This document shows positions 1 to 12,000 of a DNA stretch of 64,000 bases, piece after piece. Under the pieces are notes generated by a model, which was given only the letters and a program-made list of their open reading frames with translations, was not told where the DNA came from and did not search any database. The position numbers were made by a program, and so were the translations under genes. Every line of letters begins with the position of its first letter. Within the stretch, counting starts at the first letter, position 1. Source of the DNA: Apium graveolens. Taxonomy: Eukaryota > Streptophyta > Magnoliopsida > Apiales > Apiaceae. The stretch is taken from contig NW_027417142.1 of the NCBI RefSeq assembly GCF_009905375.1, positions 1 through 64,000 of the forward strand, given 5' to 3'.

Positions 1-3000
1 TGAAAAGTGACTCTTATAGGGTGCAAAGTGACTCTAATATGGTGAAAGTGACTAACATGGTTAATTAGAACCAAAATGTGGACCAAAATTGACTTGTATG
101 AATATGGCACTAAGAGGTGGTAAAAGGATTTCTAATTGCATGTACATGATGTTAACATGTTAATTGTACCAATATATGATGGCAAGTGACTCTTATAAGG
201 TGCAAAGTGACTCTAATATGGTGAGAAGTCACTTACATGATTGATTAGAGCCAAAATGTGGCCCAAAATTGACTTGTAGGAAAGGGGTACCAAGAGGTGG
301 TTAAAGGATGTCTAATTGCATTTACGTGATGTTAATGTTAATTGTATCAATATATGGGGCAAGTGACTCTTATAGGGTGTAAAGGTACTCTAATATGGTG
401 AACATGACTTACATGGTTGATTAGAGCCAAAATGTGGAACAAAATTAACTTGTATGAAAGTGGCATTAATAGGTGGTAAAAGGATGTCAAATTGGATGTA
501 TATGATGTTAACATGTCAATTGTTGCATATATGGTGGAAAGTGACTCTTATAGGGTGCAAAGTGACTCTAATATGGTGAGAAGTGACTAACATGGTTAAT
601 TAGAACCAAAATGTGGACCAAAATTGACTTGTATGAATATGGCACTAAGAGGTGGTAAAAGGATTTCTAATTGCATGTACATGATGTTAACATGTTAATT
701 GTACCAATATATGATGGCAAGTGACTCTTATAAGGTGCAAAGTGACTCTAATATGGTGAGAAGTCACTTACATGATTGATTAGAGCCAAAATGTGGCCCA
801 AAATTGACTTGTAGGAAAGGGGTAAAGAGGTGGTTAAAGGATGTCTAATTGCATTTACGTGATGTTAACATGTTAATTGTATCAATATATGGGGCAAGTG
901 ACTCTTATAGGGTGTAAAGGTACTCTAATATGGTGAACAGTGACTTACATGCTTGATTAGAGCCAAAATGTGGAACAAAATTAACTTGTATGAAAGTGGC
1001 ATTAATAGGTGGTAAAAGGATGTCAAATTGGATGTATATGATGTTAACATGTCAATTGTTGCATATATGGTGGAAAGTGACTCTTATAGGGTGCAAAGTG
1101 ACTCTAATATGGTGAGAAGTGACTAACATGGTTAATTAGAACCAAAATGTGGACCAAAATTGACTTGTATGAATATGGCACTAAGAGGTGGTAAAAGGAT
1201 TTCTAATTGCATGTACATGATGTTAACATGTTAATTGTACCAATATATGATGGCAAGTGACTCTTATAAGGTGCAAAGTGACTCTAATATGGTGAGAAGT
1301 CACTTACATGATTGATTAGAGCCAAAATGTGGCCCAAAATTGACTTGTAGGAAAGGGGTACCAAGAGGTGGTTAAAGGATGTCTAATTGCATTTACGTGA
1401 TGTTAACATGTTAATTGTATCAATATATGGGGCAAGTGACTCTTATAGGGTGTAAAGGTACTCTAATATGGTGAACAGTGACTTACATGGTTGATTAGAG
1501 CCAAAATGTGGAACAAAATTAACTTGTATGAAAGTGGCATTAATAGGTGGTAAAAGGATGTCAAATTGGATGTATATGATGTTAACATGTCAATTGTTGC
1601 ATATATGGTGGAAAGTGACTCTTATAGGGTGCAAAGTGACTCTAATATGGTGAAAGTGACTAACATGGTTAATTAGAACCAAAATGTGGACCAAAATTGA
1701 CTTGTATGAATATGGCACTAAGAGGTGGTAAAAGGATTTCTAATTGCATGTACATGATGTTAACATGTTAATTGTACCATATATGATGGCAAGTGACTCT
1801 TATAAGGTGCAAAGTGACTCTAATATGGTGAGAAGTCACTTACATGATTGATTAGAGCCAAAATGTGGCCCAAAATTGACTTGTAGGAAAGGGTACCAAG
1901 AGGTGGTTAAAGGATGTCTAATTGCATTTACGTGATGTTAATGTTAATTGTATCAATATATGGGGCAAGTGACTCTTATAGGGTGTAAAGGTACTCTAAT
2001 ATGGTGAACAATGACTTACATGCTTGATTAGAGCCAAAATGTGGAACAAAATTAACTTGTATGAAAGTGGCATTAATAGGTGGTAAAAGGATGTCAAATT
2101 GGATGTATATGATGTTAACATGTCAATTGTTGCATATAAAGTGACTCTTATAGGGTGCAAAGTGACTCTAATATGGTGAGAAGTGACTAACATGGTTAAT
2201 TAGAACCAAAATGTGGACCAAAATTGACTTGTATGAATATGGCACTAAGAGGTGGTAAAAGGATTTCTAATTGCATGTACATGATGTTAACATGTTAATT
2301 GTACCAATATATGATGGCAAGTGACTCTTATAAGGTGCAAAGTGACTCTAATATGGTGAGAAGTCACTTACATGATTGATTAGAGCCAAAATGTGGCCCA
2401 AAATTGACTTGTAGGAAAGGGGTACCAAGAGGTGGTTAAAGGATGTCTAATTGCATTTACGTGATGTTAATTGTTAATTGTATCAATATATGGGGCAAGT
2501 GACTCTTATAGGGTGTAAAGGTACTCTAATATGGTGAACATGACTTACATGGTTGATTAGAGCCAAAATGTGGAACAAAATTAACTTGTATGAAAGTGGC
2601 ATTAATAGGTGGTAAAAGGATGTCAAATTGGATGTATATGATGTTAACATGTCAATTGTTGCATATATGGTGGAAAGTGACTCTTATAGGGTGCAAAGTG
2701 ACTCTAATATGGTGAGAAGTGACTAACATGGTTAATTAGAACCAAAATGTGGACCAAAATTGACTTGTATGAATATGGCACTAAGAGGTGGTAAAAGGAT
2801 TTCTAATTGCATGTACATGATGTTAACATGTTAATTGTACCAATATATGATGGCAAGTGACTCTTATAAGGTGCAAAGTGACTCTAATATGGTGAGAAGT
2901 CACTTACATGATTGATTAGAGCCAAAATGTGGCCCAAAATTGACTTGTAGGAAAGGGGTACCAAGAGGTGGTTAAAGGATGTCTAATTGCATTTACGTGA

Positions 3001-6000
3001 TGTTAATATGTTAATTGTATCAATATATGGGGCAAGTGACTCTTATAGGGTGTAAAGGTACTCTAATATGGTGAACAGTGACTTACATGCTTGATTAGAG
3101 CCAAAATGTGGAACAAAATTAACTTGTATGAAAGTGGCATTAATAGGTGGTAAAAGGATGTCAAATTGGATGTATATTAACATGTCAATTGTTGCATATA
3201 TGGTGGAAAGTGACTCTTATAGGGTGCAAAGTGACTCTAATATGGTGAGAAGTGACTAACATGGTTAATTAGAACCAAAATGTGGACCAAAATTGACTTG
3301 TATGAATATGGCACTAAGAGGTGGTAAAAGGATTTCTAATTGCATGTACATGATGTTAACATGTTAATTGTACCAATATATGATGGCAAGTGACTCTTAT
3401 AAGGTGCAAAGTGACTCTAATATGGTGAGAAGTCACTTACATGATTGATTAGAGCCAAAATGTGGCCCAAAATTGACTTGTAGGAAAGGGGTACCAAGAG
3501 GTGGTTAAAGGATGTCTAATTGCATTTACGTGATGTTAACATGTTAATTGTATCAATATATGGGGCAAGTGACTCTTATAGGGTGTAAAGGTACTCTAAT
3601 ATGGTGAACAATGACTTACATGGTTGATTAGAGCCAAAATGTGGAACAAAATTAACTTGTATGAAAGTGGCATTAATAGGTGGTAAAAGGATGTCAAATT
3701 GGATGTATATGATGTTAACATGTCAATTGTTGCATATATGGTGGAAAGTGACTCTTATAGGGTGCAAAGTGACTCTAATATGGTGAGTGACTAACATGGT
3801 TAATTAGAACCAAAATGTGGACCAAAATTGACTTGTATGAATATGGCACTAAGAGGTGGTAAAAGGATTTCTAATTGCATGTACATGATTTAACATGTTA
3901 ATTGTACCAATATATGATGGCAAGTGACTCTTATAAGGTGCAAAGTGACTCTAATATGGTGAGAAGTCACTTACATGATTGATTAGAGCCAAAATGTGGC
4001 CCAAAATTAACTTGTAGGAAAGGGGTACCAAGAGGTGGTTTAAGGATGTCTAATTGCATTTACGTGATGTTAACATGTTAATTGTATCAATATATGGGGC
4101 AAGTGACTCTTATAGGGTGTAAAGGTACTCTAATATGGTGAACAGTGACTTACATGCTTGATTAGAGCCAAAATGTGGAACAAAATTAACTTGTATGAAA
4201 GTGGCATTAATAGGTGGTAAAAGATGTCAAATTGGATGTATATGATGTTAACATGTCAATTGTTGCATATATGGTGGTAAGTGACTCTTATAGGGTGCAA
4301 AGTGACTCTAATATGGTGAGAAGTGACTAACATGGTTAATGAACCAAAATGTGGACCAAAATTGACTTGTATGAATATGGCACTAAGAGGTGGTAAAAGG
4401 ATTTCTAATTGCATGTACATGATGTTAACATGTTAATTGTACCAATATATGATGGCAAGTGACTCTTATAAGGTGCAAAGTGACTCTAATATGGTGAGAA
4501 GTCACTTACATGATTGATTAGAGCCAAAATGTGGCCCAAAATTGACTTGTAGGAAAGGGGTACCAAGAGGTGGTTAAAAGATGTCTAATTGCATTTACGT
4601 GATGTTAATTGTATCAATATATGGGGCAAGTGACTCTTATAGGGTGTAAAGGTACTCTAATATGGTGAACAATGACTTACATGCTTGATTAGAGCCAAAA
4701 TGTGGAACAAAATTAACTTGTATGAAAGTGGCATTAATAGGTGGTAAAAGGATGTCAAATTGGATGTATATGATGTTAACATGTCAATTGTTGCATATAT
4801 GGTGGAAAGTGACTCTTATAGGGTGCAAAGTGACTCTAATATGGTGAGAAGTGACTAACATGGTTAATTAGAACCAAAATGTGGACCAAAATTGACTTGT
4901 ATGAATATGGCACTAAGAGGTGGTAAAAGGATTTCTAATTGCATGTACATGATGTTAACATGTTAATTGTACCAATATATGATGGCAAGTGACTCTTATA
5001 AGGTGCAAAGTGACTCTAATATGGTGAGAAGTCACTTACATGATTGATTAGAGCCAAAATGTGGCCCAAAATTGACTTGTAGGAAAGGGGTACCAAGAGG
5101 TGGTTAAAGGATGTCTAATTGCATTTACGTGATTAACATGTTAATTGTATCAATATATGGGGCAAGTGACTCTTATAGGGTGTAAAGGTACTCTAATATG
5201 GTGAACAGTGACTTACATGGTTGATTAGAGCCAAAATGTGGAACAAAATTAACTTGTATGAAAGTGGCATTAATAGGTGGTAAAAGGATGTCAAATTGGA
5301 TGTATATGATGTTAACATGTCAATTGTTGCATATATGGTGGAAAGTGACTCTTATAGGGTGCAAAGTGACTCTAATATGGTGAGAAGTAACTAACATGGT
5401 TAATTAGAACCAAAATGTGGACCAAAATTGACTTGTATGAATATGGCACTAAGAGGTGGTAAAAGGATTTCTAATTGCATGTATATTATGTTAACATGTT
5501 AATTGTACCAATATATGATGGCAAGTGACTCTTATAAGGTGCAAAGTGACTCTAATATGGTGAGAAGTCACTTACATGATTGATTAGAGCCAAAATGTGG
5601 CCCAAAATTGACTTGTAGGAAAGGGGTACCAAGAGGTGGTTAAAGGATGTCTAATTGCATTTACGTGATGTTAATATGTTAATTGTATCAATATATGGGG
5701 CAAGTGACTCTTATAGGGTGTAAAGGTACTCTAATATGGTGAACAATGACTTACATGCTTGATTAGAGCCAAAATGTGGAACAAAATTAACTTGTATGAA
5801 AGTGGCATTAATAGGTGTTAAAGGATGTCAAATTGGATGTATATGATGTTAACATGTCAATTGTTGCATATATGGTGGAAAGTGACTCTTATAGGGGGCA
5901 AAGTGACTCTAATATGGTGAGAAGTGACTAACATGGTTAATTAGAACCAAAATGTGGACCAAAATTGACTTGTATGAATATGGCACTAAGAGGTGGTAAA

Positions 6001-6417
6001 AGGATTTCTAATTGCATGTACATGATGTTAACATGTTAATTGTACCAATATATGATGGCAAGTGACTCTTATAAGGTGCAAAGTGACTCTAATATGGTGA
6101 GAAGTCACTTACATGATTGATTAGAGCCAAAATGTGGCCCAAAATTGACTTGTAGGAAAGGGGTACCAAGAGGTGGTTAAAGGATGTCTAATTGCATTTA
6201 CGTGATGTTAATATGTTAATTGTATCAATATATGGGGCAAGTGACTCTTATAGGGTGTAAAGGTACTCTAATATGGTGAACAGTGACTTACATGGTTGAT
6301 TAGAGCCAAAATGTGGAACAAAATTAACTTGTATGAAAGTGGCATTAATAGGTGGTAAAAGGATGTCAAATTGGATGTATATGATGTTAACATGTCAATT
6401 GTTGCATATATGGTGGA
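1..6417 (+). repeat. Outer-type array, left block part 1 (~12 HORs)
   Basis: Regular A-B-C HORs of the outer subtype (GAGAAG in A, AAAAGGATGTC in C). The array is already running at base 1, so it extends beyond the window. HOR spacing is 527-541 bp because of small deletions, for example GAACATGAC at about 403, GTTAATGTTAATTG in B at about 347 and 1938, and CATATAAAGTG in C at about 2133. C copies of the ACAGTGAC...GGTTG and ACAATGAC...GCTTG types are interspersed. Nothing other than satellite is present. Confidence 0.93.
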
Positions 6418-7572
6418 AAGTGACTCTTATAGGGTGCAAAGTGACTCTAATATGGTGAGAAGTGACTAATGGTTATAAACCAAAATGTGGACCAAAATTG
6501 ACTTGTATGAATATGGCACTAAGAGGTGGTAAAGGATTTCTAATTGCATGTACATGATGTTAACATGTTAATTGTACCAATATATGGGCAAGTGACTCTT
6601 ATAAGGTGCAAAGTGACTCTAATATGGTGAGAAGTCACTTACATGATTGATTAGAGCCAAAATGTGGCCCAAAATTGACTTGTAGGAAAGGGTACCAAGA
6701 GGTGGTTAAAGGATTCTAATTGCATTTACGTGATTTAACATGTTAATTGTATCAATATATGGGCAAGTGACTCTTATAGGGTGTAAAGGTACTCTAATAT
6801 GGTGAACAGTGACTTACATGGTTGATTAGAGCCAAAATGTGGCAAAATTAACTTGTATGAAAGTGGTTAATAGGTGGTAAAAGGATGTCAATTGGATGTT
6901 ATGATGTTAACATGTCAATTGTTCATATATGGGGAAAGTGACTCTTATAGGGTGTAAAGGACTCTAATATGGTGAAAGTGACTACATGGTTATTAGAACC
7001 AAAATGTGGACCAAAATTACTTGTATGAATATGGCATAAGAGGTGGTAAAAGGATTTCTAATTGCATGTACATGATGTTAACATGTTAATTGTACCATAT
7101 ATGATGGAAGTGACTCTTATAGGTGCAAAGTGACTCTATATGGTCAAAGTGACTGATAGAAGTCACTTACATGATTGATTAGAGCCAAAATGTGGCCCAA
7201 AATTGACTTGTAGGAAAGGGGTACCAAGAGGTGGTTAAAGGATGTCTAATTGCATTTACGTGATGTTAATATGTTAATTGTATCAATATATGGGGCAAGT
7301 GACTCTTATAGGGTGTAAAGGTACTCTAATATGGTGAACAATGACTTACATGCTTGATTAGAGCCAAAATGTGGAACAAAATTAACTTGTATGAAAGTGG
7401 CATTAATAGGTGGTAAAATTTGGCATTAATATGGTGATAAGTGACTAACATGGTTAATTAGAACCAAAATGTGGACCAAAATTGACTTGTATGAATATGG
7501 CACTAAGAGGTGGTAAAAGGATTTCTAATTGCATGTACATGATTTAACATGTTAATTGTACCAATATATGGC
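6418..7572 (+). repeat. Indel-rich relic segment, copy 1, ending in a C/A fusion
   Basis: About two HORs here carry a dense set of small deletions: CTAATGGTTATAAACC (about 6466), ATATATGGGCAAG (about 6582), GTGGCAAAATT (about 6839), CATATATGGGGAAAG (6924) and GACTACATGGTTATTAG (6980). The segment closes with a fused monomer (7297-7572) in which C stops after about 120 bp and A resumes at ATGGTGATAAG. Most of these indels recur in the segment at 13799-14931, so they are inherited differences rather than random base-calling errors. Confidence 0.8.
7297..7572 (+). repeat. C/A fusion monomer (276 bp), copy 1
   Basis: Monomer C begins normally at 7297 and runs to AGGTGGTAAAA near 7418. The sequence then stutters through TTGGCATTAAT and rejoins monomer A at ATGGTGATAAGTGAC. 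The 3' part of C and the 5' part of A are missing, so one C-A pair is shortened from 359 to 276 bp. The junction lies where C (GGCATTAATAGG) and A (CTCTAATATGG) share TAAT-rich sequence, consistent with unequal recombination. A sister copy lies at 14645. Confidence 0.82.
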
Positions 7573-8462
7573 AAGTGACTCTTATAAGGTGCAAAGTGAC
7601 TCTAATATGGTGAAAGTCACTTACATGATTGATTAGAGCCAAAATGTGGCCCAAAATTGACTTGTAGGAAAGGGGTACCAAGAGGTGGTTAAAGGATGTC
7701 TAATTGCATTTACGTGATGTTAATATGTTAATTGTATCAATATATGGGGCAAGTGACTCTTATAGGGTGTAAAGGTACTCTAATATGGTGAACAATGACT
7801 TACATGCTTGATTAGAGCCAAAATGTGGAACAAAATTAACTTGTATGAAAGTGGCATTAATAGGTGGTAAAAGGATGTCAAATTGGATGTATATTGTTAA
7901 CATGTCAATTGTTGCATATATGGTGGAAAGTGACTCTTATAGGGTGCAAAGTGACTCTAATATGGTGAGAAGTGACTAACATGGTTAATTAGAACCAAAA
8001 TGTGGACCAAAATTGACTTGTATGAATATGGCACTAAGAGGTGGTAAAAGGATTTCTAATTGCATGTACATGATGTTAACATGTTAATTGTACCAATATA
8101 TGATGGCAAGTGACTCTTATAAGGTGCAAAGTGACTCTAATATGGTGAGAAGTCACTTACATGATTGATTAGAGCCAAAATGTGGCCAAAATTACTTGTA
8201 GGAAAGGGGTACCAAGAGGTGGTTAAAGGATGTCTAATTGCATTTACGTGATGTTAACATGTTAATTGTATCAATATATGGGGCAAGTGACTCTTATAGG
8301 GTGTAAAGGTACTCTAATATGGTGAACAGTGACTTACATGGTTGATTAGAGCCAAAATGTGGAACAAAATTAACTTGTATGAAAGTGGCATTAATAGGTG
8401 GTAAAAGGATGTCAAATTGGATGTATATGATGTTAACATGTCAATTGTTGCATATATGGTGG

Positions 8463-8525
8463 AAAGTGACTCTTATAGGGTGCAAAGTGACTCTAATATG
8501 GTGAGAAGTGACTAACATGGTTAAT
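8463..8525 (+). repeat. Three 21-bp subrepeats at the 5' end of monomer A
   Basis: 8463-8483, 8484-8504 and 8505-8525 are three consecutive 21-bp blocks, each opening with (A/G)AAGTGACT. The first two match over AAAGTGACTCT, and the third over AAGTGACTA. The same pattern is visible, more diverged, in B and C. Misalignment between blocks explains the 22-bp deletions that make the short A monomers at 18943, 33491 and 37466. Because 21 bp is seven codons, the block also produces repeated peptide-like strings in one minus-strand frame, which have no coding meaning. Confidence 0.85.
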
Positions 8526-8643
8526 TAGAACCAAAATGTGGACCAAAATTGACTTGTATGAATATGGCACTAAGAGGTGGTAAAAGGATTTCTAATTGCA
8601 TGTACATGATGTTAACATGTTAATTGTACCAATATATGATGGC
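8464..8643 (+). repeat. Monomer A (180 bp), reference copy
   Basis: A is recognised by GAGAAGTGACTAACATGG, the pair TGTGGACCAAAATTGAC, TGAATATGGCACTAAG, GGATTTCTAATTGC and the ending ACCAATATATGATGGC. Counting bases gives 62 G+C of 180 (34%). Its first 63 bp are three copies of a 21-bp subrepeat, and its 3' third holds two abutting 10-bp perfect palindromes. In the core (about 16-47 kb) most copies read GATAAG instead of GAGAAG. The copies that read ACTAAAAGG usually also read CATGATTTTAAC. Confidence 0.93.
8599..8618 (+). other. Double palindrome (dyad) in monomer A
   Basis: CATGTACATG (8599-8608) and ATGTTAACAT (8609-8618) are two perfect 10-bp palindromes lying end to end. Nearly every A monomer has both. 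C keeps only the second. Most B copies have neither, because they read TTACGTG and GTTAATATG. Short dyads of this kind are frequent in satellites of centromeres that lack CENP-B boxes and have been proposed to favour non-B DNA. Any such role here is inference. The second palindrome contains a HpaI site (GTTAAC). Confidence 0.8.
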
Positions 8644-8822
8644 AAGTGACTCTTATAAGGTGCAAAGTGACTCTAATATGGTGAGAAGTCACTTACATGA
8701 TTGATTAGAGCCAAAATGTGGCCCAAAATTGACTTGTAGGAAAGGGGTACCAAGAGGTGGTTAAAGGATGTCTAATTGCATTTACGTGATGTTAATATGT
8801 TAATTGTATCAATATATGGGGC
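8644..8822 (+). repeat. Monomer B (179 bp), reference copy
   Basis: B is recognised by TATAAGGTGC, GAAGTCACTTACATGATTG, TGTGGCCCAAAATTG, AGGAAAGGGGTACCAAG, TTTACGTGATG and the ending CAATATATGGGGC. By eye it differs from A at about 21 positions (about 88% identity). It carries GGTACC (8746-8751), a KpnI site present almost once per HOR throughout the window, and the only regular CpG of the HOR (8785-8786 in TTACGTG). GTTAACATG and GTTAATATG alternate between copies. Copies with GTTAACATG tend to precede C copies reading AACAGTGACTTACATGGTTG. Confidence 0.93.
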
Positions 8823-9001
8823 AAGTGACTCTTATAGGGTGTAAAGGTACTCTAATATGGTGAACAATGACTTACATGCTTGATTAGAGCCAAAATGTGG
8901 AACAAAATTAACTTGTATGAAAGTGGCATTAATAGGTGGTAAAAGGATGTCAAATTGGATGTATATGATGTTAACATGTCAATTGTTGCATATATGGTGG
9001 A
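8823..9001 (+). repeat. Monomer C (179 bp), reference copy
   Basis: C is recognised by GGGTGTAAAGGTACTC, GAACAATGACTTACATGC, TGTGGAACAAAATTAAC, GAAAGTGGCATTAATAGG, GATGTCAAATTGGATG and the ending GTTGCATATATGGTGG. It differs from A at about 27 positions (about 85% identity). It is the most variable of the three monomers and the one most often truncated or skipped in irregular HORs. Core copies read AAAATGATGTC and CTCTAACATGG, outer copies AAAAGGATGTC and CTCTAATATGG. Confidence 0.93.
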
Positions 9002-12000
9002 AAGTGACTCTTATAGGGTGCAAAGTGACTCTAATATGGTGAGAAGTGACTAACATGGTTAATTAGAACCAAAATGTGGACCAAAATTGACTTGTATGAA
9101 TATGGCACTAAGAGGTGGTAAAAGGATTTCTAATTGCATGTACATGATGTTAACATGTTAATTGTACCAATATATGATGGCAAGTGACTCTTATAAGGTG
9201 CAAAGTGACTCTAATATGGTGAGAAGTCACTTACATGATTGATTAGAGCCAAAATGTGGCCCAAAATTGACTTGTAGGAAAGGGGTACCAAGAGGTGGTT
9301 AAAGGATGTCTAATTGCATTTACGTGATGTTAATGTTAATTGTATCAATATATGGGGCAAGTGACTCTTATAGGGTGTAAAGGTACTCTAATATGGAACA
9401 ATGACTTACATGCTTGATTAGAGCCAAAATGTGGAACAAAATTAACTTGTATGAAAGTGGCATTAATAGGTGGTAAAAGGATGTCAAATTGGATGTATAT
9501 GATGTTAACATGTCAATTGTTGCATATATGGTGGAAAGTGACTCTTATAGGGTGCAAAGTGACTCTAATATGGTGAGATGACTAACATGGTTAATTAGAA
9601 CCAAAATGTGGACCAAAATTGACTTGTATGAATATGGCACTAAGAGGTGGTAAAAGGATTTCTAATTGCATGTACATGATGTTAACATGTTAATTGTACC
9701 AATATATGATGGCAAGTGACTCTTATAAGGTGCAAAGTGACTCTAATATGGTGAGAAGTCACTTACATGATTGATTAGAGCCAAAATGTGGCCCAAAATT
9801 ACTTGTAGGAAAGGGGTACCAAGAGGTGGTTAAAGGATGTCTAATTGCATTTACGTGATGTTAACATGTTAATTGTATCAATATATGGGGCAAGTGACTC
9901 TTATAGGGTGTAAAGGTACTCTAATATGGTGAACAGTGACTTACATGGTTGATTAGAGCCAAAATGTGGAACAAAATTAACTTGTATGAAAGTGGCATTA
10001 ATAGGTGGTAAAAGGATGTCAAATTGGATGTATATGATGTTAACATGTCAATTGTTGCATATATGGTGGAAAGTGACTCTTATAGGGTGCAAAGTGACTC
10101 TAATATGGTGAGAAGTGACTAACATGGTTAATTAGAACCAAAATGTGGACCAAAATTGACTTGTATGAATATGGCACTAAGAGGTGGTAAAAGGATTTCT
10201 AATTGCATGTACATGATGTTAACATGTTAATTGTACCAATATATGATGGCAAGTGACTCTTATAAGGTGCAAAGTGACTCTAATATGGTGAGAAGTCACT
10301 TACATGATTGATTAGAGCCAAAATGTGGCCCAAAATTGACTTGTAGGAAAGGGGTACCAAGAGGTGGTTAAAGGATGTCTAATTGCATTTACGTGATGTT
10401 AATGTTAATTGTATCAATATATGGGGCAAGTGACTCTTATAGGGTGTAAAGGTACTCTAATATGGTGAACAGTGACTTACATGCTTGATTAGAGCCAAAA
10501 TGTGGAACAAAATTAACTTGTATGAAAGTGGCATTAATAGGTGGTAAAAGGATGTCAAATTGGATGTATATGATGTTAACATGTCAATTGTTGCATATAA
10601 AGTGACTCTTATAGGGTGCAAAGTGACTCTAATATGGTGAAAGTGACTAACATGGTTAATTAGAACCAAAATGTGGACCAAAATTGACTTGTATGAATAT
10701 GGCACTAAGAGGTGGTAAAAGGATTTCTAATTGCATGTACATGATGTTAACATGTTAATTGTACCAATATGATGGCAAGTGACTCTTATAAGGTGCAAAG
10801 TGACTCTAATATGGTGAGAAGTCACTTACATGATTGATTAGAGCCAAAATGTGGCCCAAAATTGACTTGTAGGAAAGGGGTACCAAGAGGTGGTTAAAGG
10901 ATGTCTAATTGCATTTACGTGATGTTAATATGTTAATTGTATCAATATATGGGGCAAGTGACTCTTATAGGGTGTAAAGGTACTCTAATATGGTGAACAG
11001 ACTTACATGCTTGATTAGAGCCAAAATGTGGAACAAAATTAACTTGTATGAAAGTGGCATTAATAGGTGGTAAAAGGATGTCAAATTGGATGTATATGAT
11101 TAACATGTCAATTGTTGCATATATGGTGGAAAGTGACTCTTATAGGGTGCAAAGTGACTCTAATATGGTGAGAAGTGACTAACATGGTTAATTAGAACCA
11201 AAATGTGGACCAAAATTGACTTGTATGAATATGGCACTAAGAGGTGGTAAAAGGATTTCTAATTGCATGTACATGATTTAACATGTTAATTGTACCAATA
11301 TATGATGGCAAGTGACTCTTATAAGGTGCAAAGTGACTCTAATATGGTGAGAAGTCACTTACATGATTGATTAGAGCCAAAATGTGGCCCAAAATTGACT
11401 TGTAGGAAAGGGGTACCAAGAGGTGGTTAAAGGATGTCTAATTGCATTTACGTGATGTTAATATGTTAATTGTATCAATATATGGGGCAAGTGACTCTTA
11501 TAGGGTGTAAAGGTACTCTAATATGGTGAACAGTGACTTACATGCTGATTAGAGCCAAAATGTGGAACAAAAACTTGTATGAAAGTGGCATTAATAGGTG
11601 GTAAAAGGATGTCAAATTGGATGTATATGATGTTAACATGTCAATTGTTGTATATGGTGGAAAGTGACTCTTATAGGGTGCAAAGTGACTCTAATATGGT
11701 GAAAGTGACTAACATGGTTAATTAGAACCAAAATGTGGACCAAAATTGACTTGTATGAATATGGCACTAAGAGGTGGTAAAAGGATTTCTAATTGCATGT
11801 ACATGATGTTAACATGTTAATTGTACCAATATATGATGGCAAGTGACTCTTATAAGGTGCAAAGTGACTCTAATATGAGAAGTCACTTACATGATTGATT
11901 AGAGCCAAAATGTGGCCCAAAATTGACTTGTAGGAAAGGGGTACCAAGAGGTGGTTAAAGGATGTCTAATTGCATTTACGTGATGTTAAATGTTAATTGT

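Larger units (their letters stand above)
8464..9001 (+). repeat. Reference HOR unit (A-B-C, 538 bp)
   Basis: This is a clean example of the outer-type HOR, used here as the standard for describing variants. It contains A at 8464-8643 (180 bp), B at 8644-8822 (179 bp) and C at 8823-9001 (179 bp). Each monomer is taken to start at AAGTGACTCTTATA. The next HOR begins at 9002 with the same sequence. The start point is a convention: the array has no natural ends, so any register is equally valid. Confidence 0.95.

Noticed and set aside
8464..9001. CENP-B box (NTTCGNNNNANNCGGGN) or telomere repeats
   Set aside because: The HOR has a single regular CpG, in TACGTG, so the two-CpG CENP-B box cannot fit. 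No TTAGGG or TTTAGGG runs were seen.
10457..10705. Minus-strand open frame of 82 codons with repeated HIRVTLHPIRVTL-like strings, and similar 60-67 codon frames at 1996-2193, 25934-26137, 52367-52552, 53759-53953, 59007-59201, 59432-59620 and 60507-60689
   Set aside because: All lie wholly within satellite monomers and run across monomer borders. They stay open only where small indels happen to remove stops, and the repeated peptide is the 7-codon readout of the 21-bp subrepeat. No promoter, Kozak context, intron signal or conserved domain supports them.
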